Source: Promineifilum sp.
Lineage (GTDB): Bacteria > Chloroflexota > Anaerolineae > Promineifilales > Promineifilaceae
Length of the DNA: 64,000 nt
Reading direction: 5' to 3'
Assembly: GCA_017983515.1 (NCBI GenBank)
Contig: JAGOBF010000006.1
Location: 1-64,000, forward strand
How positions within the stretch are numbered: position 1 is the stretch's first letter; every line of letters starts with the position of its first letter. A program made the translations under genes and the position numbers. Positions 7,663-15,950 of the stretch are shown here, one piece after another. The notes under the pieces were generated by a model. It ran no database searches. It was not told the DNA's origin and was given only the letters and a program-made list of their open reading frames with translations.

Positions 7663-9474
7663 TCAGGGGCGCTCGTTGAAGTAGTCCAGCAGCAAGGCAT
7701 GGACAAAGCTGTAGCCGCCACCCACCTTGCGCAGCAGGTTACGCTCGGCGGCCAGATTGAGGAAGTCGGCCGCGTCGGCCGGGAAGCGGCCCCGGTCGTG
7801 GAGAATGGCGCGCAGGTGGCGATGTTGCAGGTAGGCCAACAGCCCGAACGACAACCCGCAGCCGACTCCCAGGTAGAGCGCCAGCCACAGCAGCCAGGCC
7901 GCGGCGGGCACGAGTGACCCCCGCCCGACGACGGCCGCAGCCCCGGCGACGGCCGCCCCACCGAGCAGGAGCATCACCGCCGCCACCAGTCCCAGCACCA
8001 TCAGCCCGTTGCGGCGCGATTGGGCCACACCTTGGCCGGGCGTCGTGCGCAACCGCAACTCGCCGCGCAGCAGGGCATTCTCGATCATCATCAGCGTGCC
8101 CCCGGCCACGGGCAGCAGAGCCGGCCACGGCGTATTCGTCCAGCGGTCGAGCCAGGCCGCCAACGCGCCCAGCGCCAGCCCAACGAGCGCCCCGACGCCA
8201 AAGCCCAGCGCCGCCCACGACCATGACCAGCCGAGCGATTCCACGGTCTCGATACGGCTGAAGGAGAGACGGCCGCGCACCAGGAAACGGCCGACGAGCG
8301 CGGGAACGACCGCCGCCAACAGACCGGTGAGCAGCAGCCCACCGGCCGCCGCCCAGCGGCCGAACAGCAGCAAAACGAAGGCGGCCGGCAGGGCTGCCGC
8401 CGCCAGCACGCCGAAGACAAGCCGGCGCGACCAACGGGCAAAGCGCCGGCTCTCGTCGGCCGGCAGCCACGAAGGCTGCATGTCCTCCAGAAAGAAAGTC
8501 GGCTTCAGCGCGCGCGTCATCTGTTTGGCCAGCCACGACAGCCAGCCGATCGTGTCGCTGGGCGAGTAGCTCATATTCTTGCCCCGGTAGCGCGCCATGC
8601 GCTCGACGTAGACGTCGAAGAGGTGACTACGGCTGAGCAGGCCGTCCCCCAGAGCGGCCGAGCCGCCCTCCGGCGGCCGGTTGGCGGCCAGGGTCATGAT
8701 CGACAGCATCAGCGGTGTCTGGGCCAGCTCGCGCAGCGTACGGTCGGCGGCCAGCGAGGCGCGCAGCCCGTCGAGCGTCTTGCCCCGCCGCGCCAGATAG
8801 GTGTCTATCTGTACCGACGTCAGCGGTTGCAGGATGATAGCCTTGTCCATGTGCAAGCGAGTAGCCAGAGCTTGATAGTCGCGGTTGCGGGCCGTCACCA
8901 GCAGCGCCACGTCAGGATGGCGGGCGCGAAACTCGTTGATGGCCTCGGCGCATGCCGGGCGATGGGCGGGATCGACCTCATCGAGGCCGTCGAGCAAGGG
9001 GATGAACTGTCCGGCCTCTACCCAGCGCTCGCCCAGTTTGCGCGGCACTTCGTAGTTGTTGGCCAGTTGCTCCACCAGCCATTGGGTCAGGCTGCGGCCG
9101 TCGGTATAGGCGGCCAGACTGAATACGGCCGGCATGGGGCACGCCTCGTCGGCCTCGGCCGCGGCCATCAGGTGGCTCACCAGTTGCAGCAGCATGGTCG
9201 TCTTGCCCGCGCCCGGCTCGCCCAGAACGAGCAGCACGCGCCCGGCGGCGGCGAAGACATCCTCGATCTTTGTACCCACCGGCAGCAGCAAGTCATACTC
9301 CGGGGCCTGTTGCCAGCTGGGCACGCCACTGTTGCCCAGCGCCGCCGGACGATGGGCGAAGCCGAGATCGATGATCTGTCCGCCGTGCAGCGACTCCTCG
9401 AGCACGCCTTCCAGCCAGACACTGCGCACCCGGCGCAACATGACCGCTCGATTGTGACGCTCCTGCTCGTTCAT
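7663..9474 (-). CDS. NACHT-domain NTPase with hydrophobic multi-helix C-terminus
   Basis: The 603-residue product has a NACHT/STAND-type P-loop ATPase: Walker A GEPGAGKT (about residues 95-102), Walker B FIPLLDGLDEVD, and a sensor-like LLVTARNRDY. It shows the NACHT winged-helix-like extension up to about residue 330. The C-terminal part (about 350-560) contains roughly six to eight hydrophobic segments that look like membrane helices, rather than the WD40, TPR or HEAT sensor repeats common in STAND proteins. I set the start at the ATG at 9474 (AAGG upstream) rather than the longer frame. NACHT proteins act as nucleotide-dependent signalling switches and some are phage-defence sensors. No nuclease, TIR or protease effector is fused here, so its role is open. 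It is isolated between a terminator and a divergent methyltransferase gene. Confidence 0.8.
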   Translation of the reverse strand: MNEQERHNRAVMLRRVRSVWLEGVLEESLHGGQIIDLGFAHRPAALGNSGVPSWQQAPEYDLLLPVGTKIEDVFAAAGRVLLVLGEPGAGKTTMLLQLVSHLMAAAEADEACPMPAVFSLAAYTDGRSLTQWLVEQLANNYEVPRKLGERWVEAGQFIPLLDGLDEVDPAHRPACAEAINEFRARHPDVALLVTARNRDYQALATRLHMDKAIILQPLTSVQIDTYLARRGKTLDGLRASLAADRTLRELAQTPLMLSIMTLAANRPPEGGSAALGDGLLSRSHLFDVYVERMARYRGKNMSYSPSDTIGWLSWLAKQMTRALKPTFFLEDMQPSWLPADESRRFARWSRRLVFGVLAAAALPAAFVLLLFGRWAAAGGLLLTGLLAAVVPALVGRFLVRGRLSFSRIETVESLGWSWSWAALGFGVGALVGLALGALAAWLDRWTNTPWPALLPVAGGTLMMIENALLRGELRLRTTPGQGVAQSRRNGLMVLGLVAAVMLLLGGAAVAGAAAVVGRGSLVPAAAWLLWLALYLGVGCGLSFGLLAYLQHRHLRAILHDRGRFPADAADFLNLAAERNLLRKVGGGYSFVHALLLDYFNERP

Positions 9475-9591
9475 TCTGCCTTGCTGGTATTGAATTGAGT
9501 GTCCGCGAGGGTGACGGAACAAGATCATTATACCCGCAGTCTGCCTGAGGTTATAATGAATTTGGCGATAAATCGGCCATAAAAAAAGGTA

Positions 9592-10482
9592 ATGACGCGG
9601 ATTTTACGGATGAACACTGATCCTGATACCCTGACCCACGCCCTGTGGCGCATCTACAACCGGCCCGACCGGCCGGCGCTGTGGCAGGGCGGCGGCAATC
9701 TGCCCTGGAACGACCCCGACTTCTCGGCGCGCATGCTGCGCGAGCATCTGGACGAATCGCACGGGGCGGCCACCCGGCAGGCGGCCGAGCGCGCGGCGCA
9801 ACTCGGCTGGCTGGGGGCGCACCTGGCGCTGCTGCCGGGCCGCCGGCTGCTCGACCTGACCTGCGGTCCCGGCCTCTATGCCGTGGCTCTGGCCGAGCGC
9901 GGGCTGCGCGTCACAGGCGTCGACTTCAGCCCGGCGTCTATTGCCTACGCCCGTCAATTCGCCGCGGAGCGGGGTGTGAGTGAGCGCTGTGAATTCACTG
10001 AGGCCGACGTGCGCGAGTTTGCGCCAGAGTCGGAGGCCTATGACGCGGCGCTGTTCCTCTACGGCCAGCTGGCGGTCTTCCCGCGCGATGAGACGGCGGC
10101 GCTGCTCGCCAAGACGGTCGCGGCCTTGCGGCCGGGCGGCCGGCTATGCGTAGAGTTGCTCGACCCGGCACGGGTGGACAAAACGGATAGCTCGTGGTGG
10201 TTCACCGACGATGCCGGGCTGTGGGGCGAGCGGCCGTTTCTGCACCTGGGCGAGCGGCGCTGGGAAGCGGCCGAGCGGGCCTCGGTCGAGCGCTATACCA
10301 TCCTGCACCTGGAGACGGGGGCGATGGACGAGATCGTGCTGTGCGACCAGACCTACGAAGTCGAGGAAATGACCGGAATGATGCGGGCGGCCGGCTTCAG
10401 CGCGGTGGCGACTTATCCGGGTTGGGATGGCTTGCCGTTGTATGACGCGGCCGAGTGGCTCAGCTATGTGGCTGAGAAATAG
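9592..10482 (+). CDS. SAM-dependent class I methyltransferase
   Basis: The 296-residue product has the SAM-binding motif I (LLDLTCGPGLYAVALAERG), motif II acidic residue (VTGVDFSP) and a motif IV-like DAALFLYGQLAVF, all typical of small-molecule methyltransferases of the Methyltransf_25/11 type. An N-terminal helical region (residues 1-75) precedes the Rossmann fold, and a C-terminal beta region probably shapes the substrate pocket. The substrate cannot be predicted. The start is uncertain: an ATG at 9592 has AGG too close to it, and the ATG at 9610 is equally plausible. The stop lies about 70 bases before the ccmA start; these genes may be read together, although ccmA has its own promoter-like sequence. 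Confidence 0.8.
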   Translation: MTRILRMNTDPDTLTHALWRIYNRPDRPALWQGGGNLPWNDPDFSARMLREHLDESHGAATRQAAERAAQLGWLGAHLALLPGRRLLDLTCGPGLYAVALAERGLRVTGVDFSPASIAYARQFAAERGVSERCEFTEADVREFAPESEAYDAALFLYGQLAVFPRDETAALLAKTVAALRPGGRLCVELLDPARVDKTDSSWWFTDDAGLWGERPFLHLGERRWEAAERASVERYTILHLETGAMDEIVLCDQTYEVEEMTGMMRAAGFSAVATYPGWDGLPLYDAAEWLSYVAEK

Positions 10483-10514
10483 ATGGCAGCGTGGTCGGTG
10501 CGGCCGGCTCTAAC

Positions 10515-10542
10515 TTGTCCGCCGCCGGCATTCGCCTACAAT
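10515..10542 (+). promoter_or_regulatory. Promoter directly ahead of ccmA, probably giving a leaderless mRNA
   Basis: TTGTCC (10515-10520), a 16-base spacer, and TACAAT (10537-10542) lie only eight bases before the ATG at 10551. Transcription would start at or next to the ATG, and no ribosome-binding site is visible. Confidence 0.55.
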
Positions 10543-10550
10543 CCATCCCT

Positions 10551-11252
10551 ATGATCCGTCTCAAGGCCGTCGTCAAGCAGTATGGGCTCAATCCTGTGTT
10601 ACGCGGGGTCGATCTGGCGGTCGAGCAAGGGGAGTTCGTCACCCTCGTTGGGCCGAACGGGGCGGGCAAAAGCACGCTGCTGAGTATCATCGCCACGCTG
10701 CTGCGGCCGTCGTCGGGCGACGTATCGGTCGGCGGCTGGCGGCTGCCTGAACAAGCCGCGCGCGTCCGTCGCCACATCGGTCTTGTCTCCCACCACTCGT
10801 TGCTCTATCGCGACCTGACCGCGGCCGAGAACCTGGCCTTTTTCGCGCGGCTCTATCGTCTGGACGATGCCGGCGACCGCGTGGCCGATGCGCTGCGCCA
10901 GGTCGGTCTCCTGGCCCGCCAGCGCGACCCGGTGGGCACGTTCTCGCGCGGCATGATCCAGCGCCTGACCATCGCCCGGGCCACGCTCCACGAGCCGGAC
11001 GTGCTGCTGCTCGATGAGCCCTACACCGGGCTGGATCAGGAAGCGACGGCGCTGCTGGATGACCTGCTGCGGGCCGAGACGGCCCGCGGCCGCACTATCC
11101 TGATGATCACCCACGACCTGGGCCACGGCCTGGGCCTGGCCGACCGCCTGGCAATCCTCTACGGCGGCCGCGTCGCCCATGAGGTCCGGCGCGAAGACAT
11201 CAGCGCGGCGGCCGTCTATGATCTCTATGCCGACGTGACGATGGGGGGATAG
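10551..11252 (+). CDS. ccmA: ABC transporter ATPase, heme exporter CcmA type
   Basis: The 233-residue product is a single ABC nucleotide-binding domain: Walker A GPNGAGKS (residues about 37-44), a signature replaced by FSRGMIQRL (the degenerate form usual in CcmA), Walker B VLLLDEPYTGLD, and the switch His in ITHDL. With CcmB and CcmC downstream it would form the inner-membrane CcmABC complex, which uses ATP to release holo-CcmE for cytochrome c maturation. The assignment rests on order with ccmB and ccmC. The chosen ATG gives a canonical ABC N-terminus; an upstream in-frame GTG (10491) would add twenty unconserved residues. The gap to ccmB is 125 bases and contains a repeat. Confidence 0.85.
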   Translation: MIRLKAVVKQYGLNPVLRGVDLAVEQGEFVTLVGPNGAGKSTLLSIIATLLRPSSGDVSVGGWRLPEQAARVRRHIGLVSHHSLLYRDLTAAENLAFFARLYRLDDAGDRVADALRQVGLLARQRDPVGTFSRGMIQRLTIARATLHEPDVLLLDEPYTGLDQEATALLDDLLRAETARGRTILMITHDLGHGLGLADRLAILYGGRVAHEVRREDISAAAVYDLYADVTMGG

Positions 11253-11314
11253 GTGGAACGCGGATGAAGAGACGCGTTCCGCAGATTATTAAAGCGCATT
11301 TTTTAACCCGCGAA

Positions 11315-11336
11315 ATCTGCCAAATCTGTGGATAAA
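11315..11336 (+). repeat. Partial copy of the ATCTGCC...GGATAA repeat, upstream of ccmB
   Basis: ATCTGCCAAATCT followed by GTGGATAAA resembles the fuller 31-base copies at 41958-41988 and 58642-58672. It has the same orientation relative to the following start codon (11378). Confidence 0.45.
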
Positions 11337-11377
11337 ACCTCTTTATCCTTATCCGATCGGGGTTTAATGTCTGGATT

Positions 11378-12079
11378 ATGAACGAATTCCTGGCGGCCGT
11401 GTGGGCCGTGGTCTGGAAAGACCTGCAAATCGAAGGCCGAACGCGCCAGACCGTGAGCGTCATGGTGATGTTCTCCCTGGCGACGATCATCATGTTCAAC
11501 TTCGCGCTGGGCATGGCCGTCAACGTCAACCTCAGCGCCGGGCGCGATGTTGCCCCGGCCCTATTCTGGGCCGTCGTGCTGCTGGCGGCCATTCTGGGTC
11601 TCAACCGCTCTCTGGCCCTCGACCGCGAAAATCGGGTCTTCGATGCCCTGCTCATCGCTCCCATCCCCCGCACCGCGCTCTATGTGGGTAAGGTAATCAG
11701 CATCAGCCTGTTCACTCTGCTGCTGGATGCCATCCTGATCGTGTTGTTCACCGTCTTCTTCAACCAGCCGTTCTATCTGCCGATGGTGTTGCTGGTGGTG
11801 GCCCTGGGCACGGTCGGCTACGTCATCGTCGGGGTGCTCATCACCTCCATGACCATCGAGAGCCGCACCCGCGAAGTCTTGTTACCGGTGCTGCTGCTGC
11901 CGGTGTCGCTGCCGTTGGTGCTGCCCGCGGCCATGGCGACGGCCACCTACATCGCCTCGGCCATGAGCGGCGAGGCATCCTGGGCTTTGGTGCAGGCGCC
12001 GGTCTTGCTGGTCATCGCCTACGATCTGCTGATGCTCGGCGTCAGTTTATTTGCTTACCAATTTGTGGTAGAGTCGTAG
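11378..12079 (+). CDS. ccmB: Heme exporter permease CcmB
   Basis: The 233-residue product has six predicted membrane helices and the CcmB pattern: WKDLQIEGRTRQ near the N-terminus, the cytoplasmic stretch LDRENRVFDALLIAPIPRT (conserved in CcmB, where the ATPase docks), and a C-terminal helix pair. Length matches the family (about 220-230). It is the channel-like partner of CcmA; CcmABC moves or remodels heme bound to CcmE on the outer face of the membrane. It follows ccmA by 125 bases and precedes ccmC by 92 bases. No strong ribosome site is visible before the ATG. Confidence comes from both motif and gene order. Confidence 0.9.
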   Translation: MNEFLAAVWAVVWKDLQIEGRTRQTVSVMVMFSLATIIMFNFALGMAVNVNLSAGRDVAPALFWAVVLLAAILGLNRSLALDRENRVFDALLIAPIPRTALYVGKVISISLFTLLLDAILIVLFTVFFNQPFYLPMVLLVVALGTVGYVIVGVLITSMTIESRTREVLLPVLLLPVSLPLVLPAAMATATYIASAMSGEASWALVQAPVLLVIAYDLLMLGVSLFAYQFVVES

Positions 12080-12171
12080 GAGAATTACGAACTACGCGTG
12101 AAGCGCGTGATTCGCCCTGATATCTATATTTCGTCGGTTTGTCCGTCAAATTTGTGTGGAGAACATTCCCG

Positions 12172-13158
12172 ATGTCTACCCTAACTCTTTCCAATCCGCG
12201 GCTTGATCGCGCGATTCGCGTCATGAACATCCTGGCGGTGATCGGAATGGTCATCGCCATCGGCGCCAACTTCTTCTTTGCGCCCACCGAAAACACCATG
12301 GGCAACGTGCAGCGCCTGTTTTATTTCCACGTCGGCGCGGCCTGGGTCGGCGCGGTGGTGTTCGGCGTGGCCCTGCTGTGCGGCCTGCTCTACCTGCGGC
12401 GCGCCAATCGTCTATACGACGTGCTGTCGATGGCGTCCATCGAGGTGGGGCTGGTGTTCCTGACCATGACCATCGTTGGCGGCTCGTTCTGGGGCAAGCC
12501 GGCCTGGAACACGTGGTGGATCTGGAGCCCGCGTCTGACGCTGATCACCGTGGCCTGGCTGGTCTATGCCGCCTACTTCATGCTGCGTGGGGCCATCGAA
12601 GATCCCCACAAGCGCGCCCGTTATGCCGCCGTCTATGCCATCATCTCCTTCGTCACGATCATCCTGACCTACCTCAGCATCCGTATCTTCCGCGATATCC
12701 ACCCGGTGGTGGTCGGCGGCACCACCGAAGCCGCCGCCGGCGCGGCCGAGGGCCTGCAACAGTTCAACGGCCTCGACTCGGCCAAGATGGGCATTACCCT
12801 GCTCATCAATGTCATCGGCTTCTCGCTGCTGGGCACGGCCTGGATCCTGATCCGCATCCGGCTGCAAAACCTGATCGACTATGCCGACACCCTGAAGGCT
12901 CGTGCGTCGGCCTATCTAAGCGGCCGACCCCTAAGCGGCCCGGCGATGGTCAACGGCCTGATGTTCACCCTGCCCCTCTTTCAGCCGCAGATCGAGAATC
13001 CCAACGGTTTCAACCAATATCTCATCGGCGGCTACACGATCATGTCGGGGCTGTGTCTGTTCTACATGCTCTACCTCCACATGCGTCAGCGCAACCTGCA
13101 AAAAGACGTCGCCCTGCTGGCGCAATTGTTACAGGAAGATAAGCGGCCGCGACGCTAG
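12172..13158 (+). CDS. ccmC: Cytochrome c assembly protein CcmC/CcsA family
   Basis: The 328-residue, multi-helix membrane protein carries the tryptophan-rich heme-handling loop WGKPAWNTWWIWSPRL (WWD domain) flanked by conserved His residues (FYFHVG before it, RDIHPVV after it) that would ligate heme on the outer face. This is CcmC of system I; its position after ccmA and ccmB supports that over CcsA of system II. It is longer than typical CcmC (about 240) because of additional C-terminal helices (residues about 200-310). I use the ATG at 12172, nine bases after GGAGA; an upstream GTG is less likely. CcmE, CcmF and CcmH are not in the window. Confidence 0.88.
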   Translation: MSTLTLSNPRLDRAIRVMNILAVIGMVIAIGANFFFAPTENTMGNVQRLFYFHVGAAWVGAVVFGVALLCGLLYLRRANRLYDVLSMASIEVGLVFLTMTIVGGSFWGKPAWNTWWIWSPRLTLITVAWLVYAAYFMLRGAIEDPHKRARYAAVYAIISFVTIILTYLSIRIFRDIHPVVVGGTTEAAAGAAEGLQQFNGLDSAKMGITLLINVIGFSLLGTAWILIRIRLQNLIDYADTLKARASAYLSGRPLSGPAMVNGLMFTLPLFQPQIENPNGFNQYLIGGYTIMSGLCLFYMLYLHMRQRNLQKDVALLAQLLQEDKRPRR

Positions 13159-13192
13159 CCGGGCCCGGCGCTCAAAGGGGGCGGCCGTGTGG

Positions 13193-13198
13193 TATACT
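13193..13198 (+). promoter_or_regulatory. Possible -10 box ahead of ccdA
   Basis: TATACT at 13193-13198 lies in the 191-base gap after ccmC. No convincing -35 is seen. The roughly 150-base leader that would follow contains a GCAGG/CCTGC hairpin. Confidence 0.35.
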
Positions 13199-13349
13199 CC
13201 CGGCGTAAGAAGGATGATGTGAACGTCGTCTGACCCGCAAAAGGGTGTGGGCTGTGGGCAGGTCTGGGCCTGCTACGTGCTCGACAAGATCACTCCACCC
13301 ATCACCCTTAGCGGAATGGTTACCCTATCCAGACGAGAGAAAATCCCGT

Positions 13350-14465
13350 ATGTCTGATCTGAAAGCGCCCGCACCGTCGCCGCGCAAATTATCGACCATC
13401 CAACTGGTGCTCATCGGCGTCGGCGTCCTCGTCGTCGCCTTCCTGATCATCGGCTCGGTCATCCGGCCAGACACCAGTGACCAGTTCGCCTTCGGTGTGC
13501 AGCAACAGCCCTTCGCCACGCTGGCCGTGCTGGCCTTCCTGGGCGGGCTGCTTAGCTTTGCCTCGCCCTGCACCCTGCCTATCCTGACCGCCTACTTTGC
13601 CTTCGCCTTCCAGAGCGACCGGCAGCGCATCGCCGCCAACACGCTGGCTTTCATGCTGGGTCTGGCGACGACCTTCACCCTGTTGGGCGCGACCGGTTTC
13701 GCATTGGGCCGCGTGCTGGGCCAGAATCAGGGCTTCATCATGCTCGTGGGGGGGGCGGCCATCGTCATTTTCGGCGTCATGAGCCTGCTCGGCCGCGGCT
13801 TCACCGGGGCCACGGGCCTGACCAATCAGGAGCGCAGCCCCGACATGCGCAGCTCTTACCTCTTCGGCCTGACCTTTGCCATCGGCTGGTCGGCCTGCGT
13901 CGGGCCTATCCTGGGTGTCATCCTGACCCTGGCCCTGCAGACGGCCACCGTCTGGCACGGCATGATGCTGTTGTTCATCTATACGCTGGGCTTAGGCCTG
14001 CCGCTCCTGGTCGTCTCGACCTTCTTCGGCCGCATGAGTCGCCAGAGTGTCTTCTGGCGCGCGCTACGAGGCAAAGGCTGGGCGTGGGATACCCACGTTT
14101 TCGTCGTGGCCCTCATCTGGGTACTGGCCCTGTGGCGTATCATCTCCGCTTTCGTCGAATACGCCGTGCGCCAGTTCGGCTTTCTCGACGGGCTGGCCTA
14201 TACGCCGGCTATCGAGTTCGGCATCCTGGGCCTGCTGCTCGTCGGGGCGGTGCTGTGGACAGTCACCGGCAGCGAGTCGCGCCACACCACCGTGCATCTG
14301 CATTCGACCCAACTTATCAGCGGCGCGCTGTTCATCCTGCTCGGCCTGCTGATGCTGGAAGGGCAGATGGGGCTGATCAACGGGGTGCTGGTGCGCTGGT
14401 CGGCGGTCATCGACGAGAGAACGCTGGCCTTCCAGGACTGGCTCCTAACCGTTCTCAGCCGGTAG
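13350..14465 (+). CDS. ccdA: Thiol-disulfide interchange membrane protein CcdA (DsbD transmembrane domain family)
   Basis: The 371-residue product has an N-terminal membrane helix (about 18-40) and then the CcdA core. One redox Cys sits in FASPCTLPIL (Cys74) and the second in GWSACVGPIL (Cys183), each at the start of a helix, as in CcdA/DsbD. It would carry reducing power from cytosolic thioredoxin across the membrane to the downstream TlpA-like thioredoxin, keeping apocytochrome CXXCH cysteines reduced. It is larger than minimal CcdA (about 220-240) with extra helices at both ends. The start is the ATG at 13350, giving a normal positively charged N-terminus; the frame is open further upstream. 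The stop is five bases before the tlpA-like start, so the two are one operon. Confidence 0.88.
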   Translation: MSDLKAPAPSPRKLSTIQLVLIGVGVLVVAFLIIGSVIRPDTSDQFAFGVQQQPFATLAVLAFLGGLLSFASPCTLPILTAYFAFAFQSDRQRIAANTLAFMLGLATTFTLLGATGFALGRVLGQNQGFIMLVGGAAIVIFGVMSLLGRGFTGATGLTNQERSPDMRSSYLFGLTFAIGWSACVGPILGVILTLALQTATVWHGMMLLFIYTLGLGLPLLVVSTFFGRMSRQSVFWRALRGKGWAWDTHVFVVALIWVLALWRIISAFVEYAVRQFGFLDGLAYTPAIEFGILGLLLVGAVLWTVTGSESRHTTVHLHSTQLISGALFILLGLLMLEGQMGLINGVLVRWSAVIDERTLAFQDWLLTVLSR

Positions 14466-14470
14466 CCCCG

Positions 14471-15151
14471 ATGATGGAACCTTTGGACCCCCAACAACCG
14501 CCGCCGGCCGACGCGCCCGTACCGCGGGCGGTGCTGGTCGTTTTTGGGTTGGCTGCGCTAATTTTGGCCGGCGCACTGATGTTCTACGCCTACGGCCGTT
14601 TCAGCGGCCGCGCGGCGAGCGATGAGCCGGCTCTCTTACAATCGATTCCGGCCTTCGGCGGCACGGCCGAGAGCGGTCTGGCCGGCGTGGGCGGTCTGAG
14701 CGACGATCTGCCCCAGGCGGGCGACCCGGCTCCGGACTTCGAGTTGCCCACGCCCGACGGTGCGACACTGCGCCTGAGCGACTATCGCGGCCGGCCGGTC
14801 ATCCTCAACTTCTGGGCCACCTGGTGCGCCCCCTGCCGACTGGAGATGCCCGAATTGCAACGGGCACAGACGGAGTTCGACGCCGCGTCGGCCGACGGCC
14901 CCATCGTCCTGACCATCAACCAGGGCGATTCGGCCGAGCGCGTGGATGAATTCTTCGCCGAAGTGGGCCTCACGCTGACGGCGCTGCTGGACGACGACGT
15001 CGCCGTGGGCGCGGCCTACGGCGCGTTTTTCCTGCCCACGACCATCCTGATCGGGCCGGACGGGACGGTAACGGCCGTTCATCGCGGCATGATCTCCCGC
15101 GACCAGCTCGACCGCTATCTGGCCGACATGCTCCCCGCCGAAGGCTCCTGA
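14471..15151 (+). CDS. TlpA/ResA-like membrane-anchored thioredoxin
   Basis: The 226-residue product has an N-terminal membrane anchor (about residues 22-43) and a periplasm-side thioredoxin domain from about residue 85. The domain has the AhpC/TSA-type start AGDPAPDFELPTPDG, the active site FWATWCAPC (Cys119, Cys122), and the cis-Pro region FFLPTTILIG. It fits the CcmG/ResA role of reducing apocytochrome c thiols for heme attachment, taking electrons from the upstream CcdA. Two adjacent ATG codons (14471, 14474) are possible starts. The TGA overlaps the ATG of the next gene (TGATG), which indicates translational coupling. Confidence 0.88.
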   Translation: MMEPLDPQQPPPADAPVPRAVLVVFGLAALILAGALMFYAYGRFSGRAASDEPALLQSIPAFGGTAESGLAGVGGLSDDLPQAGDPAPDFELPTPDGATLRLSDYRGRPVILNFWATWCAPCRLEMPELQRAQTEFDAASADGPIVLTINQGDSAERVDEFFAEVGLTLTALLDDDVAVGAAYGAFFLPTTILIGPDGTVTAVHRGMISRDQLDRYLADMLPAEGS

Positions 15152-15903
15152 TGATCGACCGCATCTTCTACACGTTGGCCCACCGCTGGCTGCTATTTCT
15201 CAATCTGCTGGTGGCCGTTTACGTGGGCTTGCCCATGCTGGCCCCGGTGCTCATGAACGCCGGGATGACCGGCCCGGCCAATCTCATCTATCGCGGCTAT
15301 AGCCCCATGTGCCACCAACTGGCCTCGCGCTCGTTCTTCCTTTTCGGCGAGCAGCCGGCCTACCCGCGAGCTATCACCGGCAGCGATCTGACGCCCATCG
15401 AGGCCTACATGCCCGGCATCCCCGAATTTGCTGAGGCGTCGCCCGACCCGGCCCAATGGGGCACGTTCCTGCTGCCGGCGCGCGCCTTCCGCGGCAATGA
15501 GCAGATGGGCTACAAGATGGCCCTGTGCGAGCGGGACATCAGCATCTATCTGTCGATGCTGATCGGCGGACTGATCTACGGCCTGTTGCGGCGGCGCGGC
15601 CCGGTGCGGCCGCTGCCGTTCTGGCTGTTCCTCATCGTGGGTCTGGGGCCAATCGCTCTCGACGGCTTTAGCCAGCTCTTTAGCCAGTTGTTCGTCGGGC
15701 TGGGTTCCACGGGTCTGATGCAACTCGTGCCCCTGCGCGAAAGTTCGCCGCTGTTGCGCAGTCTGACCGGGGCGATCATGGGCTTCAGCATCGTCTGGCT
15801 GATCTATCCCCGCCTCGATGACCAGTTCACAGCCACGGCCGACGACATCAAGCGGCGGCTGGCGGCCAAAGAGGCGACCCAGGAAGTCCTGCCGTCCGGC
15901 TAA
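15151..15903 (+). CDS. DUF2085 family membrane protein
   Basis: The 250-residue product has about five membrane helices. DUF2085 hallmarks are visible: CHQLASRSFFLFGEQ after the first helix and CERDISIYLSMLIG before the second, then a Gly-rich helix with the conserved D-G-x-x-Q (LDGFSQLF). Conserved Cys and His on the extracytoplasmic side suggest metal or redox chemistry, but no function is established for the family. It overlaps the TlpA-like gene by one base, so it is part of the cytochrome maturation operon. It may be an accessory factor for thiol or heme chemistry; that is inference from position. Confidence 0.8.
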   Translation: MIDRIFYTLAHRWLLFLNLLVAVYVGLPMLAPVLMNAGMTGPANLIYRGYSPMCHQLASRSFFLFGEQPAYPRAITGSDLTPIEAYMPGIPEFAEASPDPAQWGTFLLPARAFRGNEQMGYKMALCERDISIYLSMLIGGLIYGLLRRRGPVRPLPFWLFLIVGLGPIALDGFSQLFSQLFVGLGSTGLMQLVPLRESSPLLRSLTGAIMGFSIVWLIYPRLDDQFTATADDIKRRLAAKEATQEVLPSG

Positions 15904-15950
15904 ACGTGCCGACCTGACGGGTTTCGGACGCATGCCCCAGTTCGTGTCCC

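Noticed and set aside
13245-13349. N-terminal extension of ccdA upstream of the ATG at 13350
   Set aside because: The extra residues are not conserved-looking and the ATG at 13350 gives a normal membrane N-terminus.
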